Of a DNA stretch of 64,000 nucleotides, positions 6,687 to 16,522 are shown piece by piece. Below the pieces are notes generated by a model. The model was not told the origin of the DNA. It did no database searches and saw only the letters and a list, made by a program, of their open reading frames with translations. The stretch comes from Pseudomonadota bacterium (GTDB taxonomy: Bacteria > Pseudomonadota > Gammaproteobacteria > Burkholderiales > Burkholderiaceae_C). The position numbers and the translations under genes were made by a program. The first letter of the stretch is position 1, and the number at the start of each line of letters is the position of its first letter. The stretch is taken from NCBI GenBank assembly GCA_963205115.1, contig CAUJHV010000024.1:60008-124007 (forward strand). The letters run 5' to 3'.

Positions 6687-8738
6687 TCAGTCGTCGTCGC
6701 GCACCTTGTGGTCCGCCATCAGCTGCTGCTGCACCGAGGGCGGCACGGCCTCGTAGTGCGACAACTCGACGGTGTAGCGGCCCTGGCCCTGCGTCATCGC
6801 ATTCAGGCGCGATTGGTAGCCCGAGAGCTCCGACAGCGGCGCCTGGCCCTTGATGACCATGGCGCCGTTGACACCGTTGGCTGTGCCGCTGACCAGGCCG
6901 CGGCGCGAGGAGAGGTCACCGGTGATGTCGCCCATCGCCGCGTCGGGTGCGGTGATTTCCACGTGCACCACGGGCTCCAGCACGATGGGCCGTGCCTCGC
7001 GGATGGCCGCCAGGAAGGCTTTGCGCGCCGCAGTGACGAAGGCGATTTCCTTGCTGTCCACGCTGTGGTGCTTGCCGTCGTAGACGATGACCTTCACATC
7101 GACCACCGGGTAGCCGGCGATGGCGCCTTGTGCCAGCACCTCGCGCACGCCCTTTTCACAGGCCGGGATGTACTGCGTGGGAATCACGCCGCCCTTGACC
7201 TCGTCGACGAATTCGAAACCCGCGCCGCGCGGCAGCGGCTCGATGCGCAGGTGCACCTCGCCGAACTGGCCGGCGCCGCCGGTCTGCTTCTTGTGGCGGT
7301 GCTGGGCCGCGGCCGGTGCCGTGATGGTCTCGCGGTAGGCGATGCGCGGCGGGCGCGTATCGACTTCGAATTTGTAGACCTCGCGCAGCCGCTCCAGCAG
7401 CACGCGCAGGTGCAGGTCGCCCAGGCCGTAGACCACGGTCTCGTTCGTCACGGCCACGTGTTCGACCTTCAGGCACGGGTCCTCGTCGACCAGCTTGGTC
7501 AGGATCTCCGACATGCGCTGCTCGTCGCCGTGGCGCTTGGGACTGATCGCCAGACCGTGCACCGGCTCCGGGAAGGGCAGCGGCTTGAGGTGGATGTGGT
7601 CGTCCTCAGCGGCGTCGTGCAGCACGGCGTCGAAGTGGATCTCGTCGACCTTGGCCACGGCCACGATGTCGCCCGGCAGCGCCTGCTTGACCTCCACGTG
7701 CTCCTTGCCCTGCAGCATGAACAGGTGGCCGACCTTGAACGGCTTGCGCCCGTCGCCGATGTAGAGCTGGCTGTTCGGCGTGACGGTGCCCTGGTGCACG
7801 CGGAACAGACCCATGCGGCCGACGAACGGGTCGACTGTGACCTTGAAGACATGGCCCAGCACGTGTTTGTCGGCCACCGGGTCGGCGTGCATCGGCTGTG
7901 CGTCGTCGCCTTCGCCTTTGAGGAAGTCCGGCGCATTGCCCTCGGTGGGGTTGGGCAGCAGCTTGACGATCACGTCCAGCAATTCGGCCACGCCGGCGCC
8001 GGTGCGTGCCGAGACGAAGCACACGGGGATGAGATGGCCTTCGCGCAGCGCCTGCTCCAGCGGCGCATGCAGTTCGCTGGCATCGATGTCGCCGTCGTTG
8101 AGGTAGCGGTCGACGAACTCGCCGTCGACTTCCACGACCTGTTCCACCAGCGCGCGGTGGGCGGCGTCCACGCTGCCGAAATCGCTGTGGCCGGCGCGGT
8201 TGTAGAAGCAGTCGACGACCTTCGTGCCGCCCGCATCCGGCAAGTTCAGCGGCAGGCATTCCTTGCCGAACGCCGCCTGGATGTCTTCCAGCACCTGCTG
8301 CAGCTTCACGCCCTGCGCATCGATGCGGTTGACGATGATGAGCCGGTCGAGGCGGCGCTCGGCCGCGTACGCCATCATGCGCACGGCCATGGGCTCGACG
8401 CCGGTGGCGGCATTGATGACGATGGCGGCGGTCTCGACAGCTTCGAGTGCCGGCAGGCTCTGCCCGAGGAAGTCGGAGGCGCCCGGGGTATCCAGCAGGT
8501 GGATGCGCGTGCCGGCGTGCGTCAGGTGCATCGCCGCGGCGTTCAGCGAGTGCTGGTACTTGCGCTCCAGGGGGTCGAAATCGCTGACGGTGCTGCCGCG
8601 CTCCAGGCTGCCGACGGCGCCGATGGCACCGGTCTTCTGCAGCAGGGCCTCGGCGAGGCTGGTCTTGCCCGCGGCCGCCGGACCGACGAGCGCAAGCGTA
8701 CGGATGGCGGCGATGCCGCCATGGACTGGGCTTGACAT
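6687..8738 (-). CDS. Elongation factor G-like GTPase (EF-G2-type paralogue)
   Basis: A 683-residue translational GTPase of the EF-G family. G-motifs are GPAAAGKT (19-26), DTPGASDF (switch II) and NRIDAQG; domains II-V follow, with a domain IV segment around HRHKKQTGGAGQFGEV and the C-terminal VKGGVIPTQYIPACEKGVREVL. The GPAAAGKT P-loop and relaxed switch motifs differ from the housekeeping FusA pattern (AHIDAGKTT), so this is the EF-G-like paralogue found beside canonical FusA in many bacteria; its role is not well defined. A str-operon context is missing, consistent with a paralogue. The ATG at 8738 gives the normal N-terminus just ahead of the P-loop. A strong hairpin follows the stop. Confidence 0.9.
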   Translation of the reverse strand: MSSPVHGGIAAIRTLALVGPAAAGKTSLAEALLQKTGAIGAVGSLERGSTVSDFDPLERKYQHSLNAAAMHLTHAGTRIHLLDTPGASDFLGQSLPALEAVETAAIVINAATGVEPMAVRMMAYAAERRLDRLIIVNRIDAQGVKLQQVLEDIQAAFGKECLPLNLPDAGGTKVVDCFYNRAGHSDFGSVDAAHRALVEQVVEVDGEFVDRYLNDGDIDASELHAPLEQALREGHLIPVCFVSARTGAGVAELLDVIVKLLPNPTEGNAPDFLKGEGDDAQPMHADPVADKHVLGHVFKVTVDPFVGRMGLFRVHQGTVTPNSQLYIGDGRKPFKVGHLFMLQGKEHVEVKQALPGDIVAVAKVDEIHFDAVLHDAAEDDHIHLKPLPFPEPVHGLAISPKRHGDEQRMSEILTKLVDEDPCLKVEHVAVTNETVVYGLGDLHLRVLLERLREVYKFEVDTRPPRIAYRETITAPAAAQHRHKKQTGGAGQFGEVHLRIEPLPRGAGFEFVDEVKGGVIPTQYIPACEKGVREVLAQGAIAGYPVVDVKVIVYDGKHHSVDSKEIAFVTAARKAFLAAIREARPIVLEPVVHVEITAPDAAMGDITGDLSSRRGLVSGTANGVNGAMVIKGQAPLSELSGYQSRLNAMTQGQGRYTVELSHYEAVPPSVQQQLMADHKVRDDD

Positions 8739-8912
8739 GGAATGTGCTCCTTGCCGCCCAGCGCGCGACCGGGCCGGCTGCTCTGAGTTGTGATGTGGCC
8801 CAGCCTATCCCTTCGGCCCGGGCCGCACAAGGCGGCCGAACAGAAGCCTTGCGGCAACGCAAGTCGCCCGGGCGTGAGCGACAGCTTTCGCCGCCGGCCT
8901 TGGCGACCGGCA

Positions 8913-10121
8913 TCACTCGTGCCGCAGTGCCTCGATGGGGTCCAGCTGCGCAGCGCGACGCGCCGGAAAGTAGCCAAAGACCACGCCGATCAAGGCGGCA
9001 AAGGCAAACGCCAGCAGATTGATCGTGGTGTCGAAGGCATAGGGCACACCCATCAGCGAAGTGATCGCCATCGAGGCCCCCACCGCGATGGCCACGCCCA
9101 CCACCCCGCCCAGAGCGGCCAGCGCGACGGCCTCGATCAGGAACTGCAGCAGCACCTCGTGCCCCAGCGCGCCGATGGCCAACCGGATGCCGATCTCTCG
9201 CGTGCGTTCGGTGACGCTGACCAGCATGATGTTCATGATGCCGATGCCGCCCACCAGCAGGCTCACCGCTGCCACCGCGCCCAGCAGCATGGTCATCACG
9301 CGCGTGGTGCCGGACAGCGTCTCGGCGAGCTGCTGCGTATCCAGCACGTTGAAGTTGTTCTCGTCGCTCTCGCCCAGCTTGCGCCGCTCGCGCAGCAGCC
9401 GCGTGAGGTCGGCCTTGATGCGTTCGGCGTCGGCGCCGTCTTCCATCGATACCAGGAGCGTGCCGACGTTGACGCTGCCGGTCAGCCGGCGCTGCACGGT
9501 GGCGATAGGCATCACGACGACGTCGTCCTGGTCGTTGCCCATGACGGCCTGGCCCTTGCCCTGCAGCAGGCCGACGACCTCGCAGCTGATCTGGCGCAGG
9601 CGCAGGCGCGAGCCCACCGGGTCTTGCGTGCCGTAGAGCTCGCGCCGCACGGTGGCGCCGATGACGCAGACCGACGCGCCGGCGCGTTCTTCGGCCGGCT
9701 CGAAGATGCGGCCGCTGGCCAGCGTCCAGTTGTTGGTCTCGAAATAGGCGTCGGTGGTGCCGTAGACCACCGTCGACCAGTTGCGCGCACCCTGCACGGC
9801 CGATACGCCGGCCGTGGTCTGCGGCGCGACGGCGCGCACGCCGGGGATCTGCGCGGCGATCGCGTCGGCGTCGGCCTGGCGGAAGGGTGGCGAGCCGCCC
9901 GAGTCGCGCCCGGGGCCCAGCCGTTGCCCGGGGCGGATCTGCAGCAGGTTGGTGCCCAGGCTGGAGATCTGGTCCGACACCGCCTGCGTGGCGCCGTTGC
10001 CCACGGTCACCATGGTGATCACCGCGGCCACGCCGATGACGATGCCCAGGATGGTCAGGAACGAACGCAGCAGGTTGCGGCGGATCTCGCGCAGGGACAG
10101 CAACAGGGTGTTCCACCACAT
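8913..10121 (-). CDS. MacB-type ABC transporter permease
   Basis: A 402-residue permease of the MacB/FtsX type. A first membrane helix (about residues 20-42) is followed by a large periplasmic MacB_PCD domain (about 45-265) and three C-terminal helices separated by the FtsX-like motif SVTERTREIGIRLAIGA. In this family the permease does not pass substrate through the membrane but couples cytoplasmic ATP hydrolysis to periplasmic movement that drives export through a MacA-like adaptor and a TolC-like channel. It is the last gene of the order outer-membrane factor, adaptor, ATPase, permease. The end ARRAAQLDPIEALRHE is typical for the family, so the gene is complete. Confidence 0.93.
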   Translation of the reverse strand: MWWNTLLLSLREIRRNLLRSFLTILGIVIGVAAVITMVTVGNGATQAVSDQISSLGTNLLQIRPGQRLGPGRDSGGSPPFRQADADAIAAQIPGVRAVAPQTTAGVSAVQGARNWSTVVYGTTDAYFETNNWTLASGRIFEPAEERAGASVCVIGATVRRELYGTQDPVGSRLRLRQISCEVVGLLQGKGQAVMGNDQDDVVVMPIATVQRRLTGSVNVGTLLVSMEDGADAERIKADLTRLLRERRKLGESDENNFNVLDTQQLAETLSGTTRVMTMLLGAVAAVSLLVGGIGIMNIMLVSVTERTREIGIRLAIGALGHEVLLQFLIEAVALAALGGVVGVAIAVGASMAITSLMGVPYAFDTTINLLAFAFAALIGVVFGYFPARRAAQLDPIEALRHE

Positions 10122-10131
10122 GGTGCGTGCC

Positions 10132-10871
<740 letters not shown>

Positions 10872-10875
<4 letters not shown>

Positions 10876-12173
10876 CGCGCGGCTGCCGACCCGCTGCCCT
10901 GGCCGACGATGACCGCCATGCCGGGGGTGAGTGTGGCGCTGGTGACCTCGGTCATGCGGCCGTCGCTGGGCCCCGGCGTCACGGCCACGGCGCGCGGCTG
11001 GCCATCGGCCAGCACCCAGACCTCGCGGGCCTGCGCGGTATTCGTGGCGGCGCGGCGTGGTGCGCCTCCCGTGCGGGGCGGGCGCGGCATCATCGCCGAG
11101 ACGATGCCGCCGCCGCCCGACGCCGCCGCCGCGGTGGACGCTGTGGCCGGGCTGTAGCGTAGGGCCGCGTTGGGCACCAGCAGCGCATCGGCACGCTCGA
11201 GCGTGGTCACCGTGGCCGTGGCGCTCATGCCCGGGCGCAGGCTCAGGTCGCTGTTGTCCACACTCAGCTCGGCGAGATAGGTCACGACGTTGTCCTTCAC
11301 CGTCGAGCCGAAGCCCACGCGTGTGATCGTGGCCGGGAAGCGCCGCGTGGGGTAGGCCGCCACCGTGAAGCGCGCCGGCTGGCCCGCCTTGACCTGTCCG
11401 ACGTCGGCCTCGTCCACATAGACCTGCAACTTCATCTGTGCGAGGTCTTGCGCCAGCGTCATCAACGTGACGGCCTGCAGCGACGCGGCCACCGCATTGC
11501 CCGGCTCCACCGCGCGCGACAGCACCGTGCCGTCGATGGGCGAGCGGATCGAGGCCTTGGACAGGCTGGTGAGGTTGGACGCGAGCGTCGCGCGGGCCTG
11601 TGCGATGCTGGCCCTCGCGTTGGCTTCGGCGGCCACCGCCCGTGCCGCGGCGGCCTGCGCGGCCGACAACTCGGTGGCCGACGGCACCTGGCCGCCGGAG
11701 CGCTGGAACACGTCGTTCAGTCGCGCCAGCGCCTCGCGGGTTTCGATCACGGTGGCCTGCGCCTGCTGCTGCGCGGCGTCGCCGGCGGCCACGGCGGCAC
11801 GCGCGCTGGCAACCTGGTCGCGCAAACGCGCATCATCCAGTTCGATCAGCAGTTGGCCCTTGCGGACCTTGTCGTTCACGTCCACCAGCACGCGCGAGAC
11901 CGTGCCAGAGAGCTCGCTGCCGATGGCCACCTGCGTGATGGGCTGCAGCGTGCCGTTGGCCGTGACGGTGACGCTCAGCGCCCCGCGTGTGACCGCCTGC
12001 GTCTCGTAGTGCGGCACGGCGGCCGCGCGGCGCTGGTTCTGCCAGTACCAGGCGCCGGCCGCCGCAGCAGCCAGCAGCACCAGCAGCAGCCAGGGTGTGG
12101 GACGGCGCCACCAGGGGCGGCGTCCGGCACCTGGGCCGAGAAGTTGCGACAGGGCGGGATCGGTGGTGCTCAT
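10872..12173 (-). CDS. MacA/HlyD-type periplasmic adaptor subunit
   Basis: A 433-residue membrane-fusion protein. A single N-terminal anchor spans about residues 27-44 (WLLLVLLAAAAAGAWYW), then a biotinyl-lipoyl half, an alpha-helical hairpin rich in Ala and Gln (about 130-230), the second lipoyl half and the beta-barrel domain. Adaptor proteins of this type bridge an inner-membrane transporter and an outer-membrane channel. The start at 12173 is taken because the anchor begins there; the frame upstream to 12362 runs back into the previous gene and has no family likeness. The C-terminal portion carries a Gly/Ala-rich insertion (near SGGGGIVSAMMPRPPRTGG). It is coupled to the ATPase by a 4-bp overlap. 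Confidence 0.93.
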
Positions 12174-12303
12174 CAGGGGTGATCCGTGGGGCGCGCGGTC
12201 GTGGCCGGCGCGCGGCCGTGGGGTGTGCTCGAGGGCGTTCTGACCGGCGACCCGCCGGGCTTGGACGTGTGCGTCGCGGGCCGGCGCCCGACCGGCGCGC
12301 CGG

Positions 12304-13767
12304 TCACGGACGCGGCTCCACGTGGTTTGACGCGGCACCCGGTTCCTCGGGCAGCCACCCACCGCCCAAGGCCTTGTACAGCCGCACGTGCAGCGTATTG
12401 AGGCTGGTGCGCGAGACGGCCAGCGCGTCGTCGGCGGACAGGCGTGTGCGCTGGTTCTGCAGCACGGTGGTGAAGTCGATCAGGCCGCCGGCATAGCGCT
12501 GCTCGGACAGCGCGGCCGCGGCGCGGGCCGCAGCCAGCGCGCGCTGCTGGCTGCCGATCTGGTCCTGCGTGGCCTGCAGCGCGACGAGCGTGTCCTCCAC
12601 GTCCTGCAAGGCCGCGAGGACGGCCGCGCGGTAGGCCGCCGTGGCTTCGTCGAAAGCGCCGCGCTGTGCCTCGACGAGTGCGGCGCCGCGCCCGGCGTCG
12701 AAGACCGGCAGGCTGATGCTGGCGGCCAGCGAGGCCACGCCGGCGCCGGAGCCCAGCGCGGCCAGGCTGAGCGCCGACAGCCCGATCGAGCCGCCCAGCT
12801 TCAGGCTGGGCAGGCGATCGGCCTGTGATTGCCGCACGCCCTGCGCCGCGGCGCGCACGCGGGCTTCCGCCGCCTGCACGTCGGGGCGCTGGCGCAGCAC
12901 CTCGGCGGGCAGGGCCAGCGAGAGACCGGGCGGTGCGGAAGGCACGGGGCCGTCGGCGATCGTCAGGCGGCCAGGCGGCTGGCCGGTCAGCACGGCCAGC
13001 GTGTGCAGCGTCTGTTCGGCGGTTTGTCGCAGCGCCGGGATCTGTGCCTCGGTCTGCGCGACCGCCGCGCGTGCCTGCTCGACATCCAGGTTGCTGACCA
13101 GCCCCGCCTCCAGCCGCCACTGCGCGATCTGCAGCGTGCGCTGCTGGCTCGCGAGGTTCTCACGCGCGATCTGCAGCCGCGCCTGCGTGCCGCGCCACTG
13201 CAGCAACTGCAAGGCCGTTTCGGCGGCGATGGCCAGCCGTGTCTGTGCCAGCGTGGCGGTGCTGGCGCGCAGGTTGAAATCGGACGCGGCAGCGGCCGCT
13301 GCCGTGCCGCCCCAGAGATCGGGCTCCCAGCTGGCGTCGAGCCCCAGCGCCGCATGGCGCGCGCTGCTGCGACCTTCGGCGACGCTGACCTGGGACGACG
13401 CGCTGGAGCCCACGCTGGGCCAGCCGGCGCTGGCGCTGATGTCGCGCTGGGCGCGCGCCTGACGCAGCCGCGCCGTGGCGCCGGCGATGTCGGTGGAGCC
13501 GGCCAGCGCCTGCTGGATCAGCGGGCCCATCGCCGGGTCGGCGAAGCGCTCCCACCAGGCACTCAGGCGTGTGGCGTCCGGACCGGAACCTGCCGTGCCT
13601 GCTGCGACGTTCGCGGCGTTCCAGGTGGCCGGAACTTCGGGAACAGACAGGGAAGGTGCCGTCGGCGCCGCGCAGCCGACCAGCAGGCACGCCAGCGCCG
13701 CAGCGGGAATCAGGCCCCGGCGGGAGCCGAGCAGCCGCGCACCACGCGGTGCGGGGCCTGTCCGCAC
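12304..13767 (-). CDS. TolC/NodT-family outer-membrane efflux lipoprotein
   Basis: An outer-membrane factor of the NodT/OprM group. The lipobox is ACLLVGC, so the mature protein is probably an acylated lipoprotein starting at that cysteine. Two repeats of long helices follow (OEP domains, each about 180 residues), including WEPDLWGG and a C-terminal LPEEPGAAS tail. The start is uncertain: the GTG at 13767 gives a 32-residue lipoprotein signal with a basic n-region; the open frame continues to a GTG at 13920 but that would put about 80 low-complexity residues before the lipobox and would run through two palindromes. It is the first gene of the efflux operon, 130 bp before the adaptor gene. Confidence 0.85.
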   Translation of the reverse strand: MRTGPAPRGARLLGSRRGLIPAAALACLLVGCAAPTAPSLSVPEVPATWNAANVAAGTAGSGPDATRLSAWWERFADPAMGPLIQQALAGSTDIAGATARLRQARAQRDISASAGWPSVGSSASSQVSVAEGRSSARHAALGLDASWEPDLWGGTAAAAAASDFNLRASTATLAQTRLAIAAETALQLLQWRGTQARLQIARENLASQQRTLQIAQWRLEAGLVSNLDVEQARAAVAQTEAQIPALRQTAEQTLHTLAVLTGQPPGRLTIADGPVPSAPPGLSLALPAEVLRQRPDVQAAEARVRAAAQGVRQSQADRLPSLKLGGSIGLSALSLAALGSGAGVASLAASISLPVFDAGRGAALVEAQRGAFDEATAAYRAAVLAALQDVEDTLVALQATQDQIGSQQRALAAARAAAALSEQRYAGGLIDFTTVLQNQRTRLSADDALAVSRTSLNTLHVRLYKALGGGWLPEEPGAASNHVEPRP

Positions 13768-13833
13768 GGGGCTCGGCGCCGTTGTGGGTGCGGCGGTGGA
13801 CGAATGCGCAGGTACGGCTGCGCTTGCGGCTGA

Positions 13834-13849
13834 ACGCGCAGTTGCGCGT
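13834..13849. promoter_or_regulatory. Perfect palindrome upstream of the efflux operon
   Basis: ACGCGCA-GT-TGCGCGT is a perfect 7+2+7 inverted repeat about 67 bp upstream of the preferred GTG start of the outer-membrane factor gene. It lies in the non-coding gap between that gene and amn and is a candidate repressor site for the efflux operon. No regulator gene is adjacent, so the binding protein is unknown. Confidence 0.4.
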
Positions 13850-13862
13850 GTGGCAAAGATTG

Positions 13863-13874
13863 CACCTGCAGGTG
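13863..13874. promoter_or_regulatory. Second palindrome upstream of the efflux operon
   Basis: CACCTGCAGGTG is a perfect 12-bp palindrome, 13 bp from the 13834-13849 repeat; its flanks (TTG on the left, TGCAA on the right) almost extend the symmetry. The pair is typical of operator clusters but this is inferred from symmetry alone. Confidence 0.35.
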
Positions 13875-13995
13875 TGCAAGGTTGGGCGGGAGGGGCCGGT
13901 CTACGGGTGGTCGAGGGCACGCCATGATCTTCTGCCCACGGTGTTGCCCGCAGCCCTGCGTCAGGTCAAGCTGTGTAAAGCTGCGGCCCTCCGCC

Positions 13996-15477
13996 CTACT
14001 GGAACGCCACTTCCGCGAAGCTGCGCAGCTTGCGGCTGTGCAGCTGATCCAGGCGCTGTGCCCGCAGCAGCTCCATCGCGCGCAGGCCGATGCGCAGGTG
14101 CTGGTCGACGCGCTCGCGGTAGAAGGTGTTGGCCATGCCCGGCAGCTTGATCTCGCCGTGCATGGGCTTGTCGCTGACACACAGCAAGGTGCCGTAGGGC
14201 ACGCGGAAGCGGAAGCCGTTGGCGGCGATGGTGGCGCTTTCCATGTCCAGCGCGACGGCGCGGCTCTGGCTGAAGCGCCGCTCGGGGCCCGGGTGCGGCA
14301 GCAGTTCCCAGTTGCGGTTGTCGGTGGAGGCCACGGTGCCGGTGCGCAGCAGGCCCTTGAGTTCCCAACCGCTGAGCTGCGTCACCTCGGCCACGGCCTG
14401 TTCCAGCGCCACCTGCACCTCGGCCAGCGCCGGGATCGGCACCCACAGCGGCAGTTCTTCGTCCAGCACATGGTCCTCGCGCACGTAGCCGTGCGCCAGC
14501 ACGTAGTCGCCCAGCTGCTGCGTGTTGCGCAGGCCCGCGCAGTGGCCCAGCATCAGCCAGGCATGCGGGCGCAGCACGGCGATGTGGTCGGTGATGGTCT
14601 TGGCGTTGGCAGGCCCCACACCGATGTTGACCATGGTCACGCCGCTGCTGTCCGGCCGCATCAGGTGGTAGGCCGGCATCTGCGGCAGGCGCGGCGGCGG
14701 CGTGCCCAGGGCGTCCCCGGGTTCGGCCTCCAGGCCCTTGCGCCGCGTCACGACGTTGCCGGGCTCGACGAAGGCCACATAGGGGCTGTCGGGATCGTCC
14801 ATCAGCGCGTGGCCCAGCTTGATGAACTCGTCGATGTAGAACTGGTAGTTCGTGAACAGCACGAAATTCTGGAAGTGCTCCGGCGCGGTGCCCGTGTAGT
14901 GGCGCAGGCGGTGCAGCGAGTAATCGACGCGCGGCGCGGTGAACAGCGACAAGGGCTCGGGCTCGCCGGGGCGCGGCTCGTGTGTACCGTTGGCGATGCC
15001 GTCGTCCATCGACGCCAGGTCCGGCAGGTCGAACAGGTCGCGCATCAGCAGGCGGCGTTCGGGCGGCAGGCTGCCTTCCAGGTGGTCACCTTCGCCGAGC
15101 GAAAAGTGCACGGGGATCGGCTGCGTGCTGGTGCCGACCTCGATGGGCACGCCGTGGTTCTTCAGCAGCAGGCGGAACTGCTCGCGGTAGTAGCGGGCAA
15201 ACAGATCCGGCCGCGTCACGGTGGTCTCGTAGGTGCCAGGGCCGGCGACGAAGCCATAGGCCTTGCGCGAATCCGCGCGCGCGACGGTGTCCACCCGCAC
15301 CCGCACGAAGGGGTAGCAGGCGCGCACGTGCTGCCCGTCGTCCTGGCCGGCCACGAAGGCCTGGAGCGCCTTGCGCAGGTGGTCGACGCTGGTCTGGTAG
15401 ATCTCCTGGACCCGCGCAAAAGCGGCATCGGCGTCGTCGAAGCGGGCGGGAGCGGTGTACAGCGGCAGCAAAGTCAT
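13996..15477 (-). CDS. amn: AMP nucleosidase
   Basis: A 493-residue AMP nucleosidase, close to the 484 residues of the E. coli enzyme. The N-terminal regulatory domain (about 1-175, with SRKAYGFVAGPGTYETTVTRPD and GVPIEVGTSTQPIPVHFS) is followed by a purine nucleoside phosphorylase-like catalytic domain with NIGVGPANAKT, GHCAGLRNTQQLGDYVLAHGY and the ribose-binding ALDMESATIAANGFRFRVPYG. It hydrolyses AMP to adenine and ribose 5-phosphate, a route that trims the adenylate pool. The ATG at 15477 gives the expected N-terminus. The next gene upstream on the strand (the lipid kinase, ending at 15486) is only 8 bp away, so both may share a transcript. Confidence 0.95.
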   Translation of the reverse strand: MTLLPLYTAPARFDDADAAFARVQEIYQTSVDHLRKALQAFVAGQDDGQHVRACYPFVRVRVDTVARADSRKAYGFVAGPGTYETTVTRPDLFARYYREQFRLLLKNHGVPIEVGTSTQPIPVHFSLGEGDHLEGSLPPERRLLMRDLFDLPDLASMDDGIANGTHEPRPGEPEPLSLFTAPRVDYSLHRLRHYTGTAPEHFQNFVLFTNYQFYIDEFIKLGHALMDDPDSPYVAFVEPGNVVTRRKGLEAEPGDALGTPPPRLPQMPAYHLMRPDSSGVTMVNIGVGPANAKTITDHIAVLRPHAWLMLGHCAGLRNTQQLGDYVLAHGYVREDHVLDEELPLWVPIPALAEVQVALEQAVAEVTQLSGWELKGLLRTGTVASTDNRNWELLPHPGPERRFSQSRAVALDMESATIAANGFRFRVPYGTLLCVSDKPMHGEIKLPGMANTFYRERVDQHLRIGLRAMELLRAQRLDQLHSRKLRSFAEVAFQ

Positions 15478-15485
15478 GCGCCATC

Positions 15486-16421
15486 CTAGCCGTGCGAGGG
15501 TGACGGCAGCGCGAACGGCCGGGCCGGCACCACGCGCAGCGCGGCCGGCAGGACATGCACCGACCACGCCCGGGCGGGGCCGAGATCCTCGCCGTCGGCC
15601 GCCAGCGGCACCGGTTCGCGCGCCTGCGCATGCAGCGCCGTGAAGGCGTGGCAGCGCACGCGCGGATGCGACAGGTGCCGGCCCGCCAGCAGCCGCGGCA
15701 GCATCGCCAGCGTGGCCCGGCGGCCGAATCGGCCGGCCACCAGCAGGTCCAGGTGGCCGTCTGCCACCTGCGCGTGCGGCACTGCCGGCATGCCGCTGCC
15801 GTAGCTGGGCGTGTTGAGCACGGAGGCCATCAGGGCCGGGCCGTCGTGCAGCAGGCTGCCGTTTGCATCATGCAGGGCCACGGGCCAGTTGCGCAGGGCC
15901 GCCACTTCGCCCAGCGTGGCCCACAGGTAGCGCGGCAGCCCGCGCAAGCTGCGAGGTCCGCGCAGCGCGCGGGCGCCGACAGCGGAATCGAAGCCCGCCG
16001 TCAGGCTGCTGGCAAAGGGCAGGTGCTGCCCGTTGCTGCGCAGTTCGCCCAAGTCCATCGGCGCTGCGGGGCTGTCCAGCGCATGGGCCAGCGCCTGCTC
16101 CCAGCGCCGGCCGGCCACGCCCATCGCGCGTGCCAGGTCGTTGCCGCTGCCCATGGGCACGAGGCCCATTTCGGCCTGGCGGTCGCGCAGCGCCGGCAGC
16201 ATGCGGTGCACCGTGCCGTCGCCGCCGACCAGCACCACGCGGCTGCCGTGCGGCTGTTCGCGGATGTCGGCCAGCGCCGCGTCCACGCCGTCGACCACGC
16301 GGCAGCGGGCCGTGGAACCGCGCGCGGCCAGCAGGCGTTCGATCGGCCCGTGCAGGCGCGCGCCACGGCCGCCGGCGGCGTGCGGGTTGATCAGGACCAG
16401 GGTCGGCGGGGGTGCGTCCAG
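15486..16421 (-). CDS. Diacylglycerol/lipid kinase family protein, non-standard start
   Basis: A kinase of the YegS/DgkB family: an N-terminal LVLINPHAAGGRG nucleotide motif, then VVLVGGDGTVHRML, the GSGNDLARAMG motif and a C-terminal beta-sandwich with PLAADGEDLG. Such cytoplasmic enzymes phosphorylate diacylglycerol or related lipids. The essential NPHAAGGRG segment lies upstream of every ATG, GTG or TTG in this frame: the first usual start is GTG at 16298, which would delete it, and an in-frame TGA lies only a few codons before LDAPPP. I therefore place the start at the CTG at 16421, preceded by AAGG at 7-nt spacing (311 residues). A frameshift from the ATG at about 16453, or a sequencing error, is the alternative. 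Confidence 0.8.
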   Translation of the reverse strand: MDAPPPTLVLINPHAAGGRGARLHGPIERLLAARGSTARCRVVDGVDAALADIREQPHGSRVVLVGGDGTVHRMLPALRDRQAEMGLVPMGSGNDLARAMGVAGRRWEQALAHALDSPAAPMDLGELRSNGQHLPFASSLTAGFDSAVGARALRGPRSLRGLPRYLWATLGEVAALRNWPVALHDANGSLLHDGPALMASVLNTPSYGSGMPAVPHAQVADGHLDLLVAGRFGRRATLAMLPRLLAGRHLSHPRVRCHAFTALHAQAREPVPLAADGEDLGPARAWSVHVLPAALRVVPARPFALPSPSHG

Positions 16422-16522
16422 GGGAGTGCCTTCGTGCGGCGCGCGTCACTCATGGCTCATCGCCCGTAGGGTGGCCAGGCGCGCGCATGGCCAATTGTGT
16501 GCGGTGCTGCCACACTGGCCGC

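Noticed and set aside
6600..8735. A 711-codon plus-strand frame opposite the EF-G-like gene
   Set aside because: Its translation is rich in His, Ala, Val and Asp, as expected for the antisense of GC-rich coding DNA, and shows no domain; the minus-strand GTPase has all the motifs.
13930..13990. A MerR-type promoter suggested by TTGACC near the amn stop
   Set aside because: No reasonable -10 lies 16-20 bp away, and the dyad symmetry expected between the boxes is missing.
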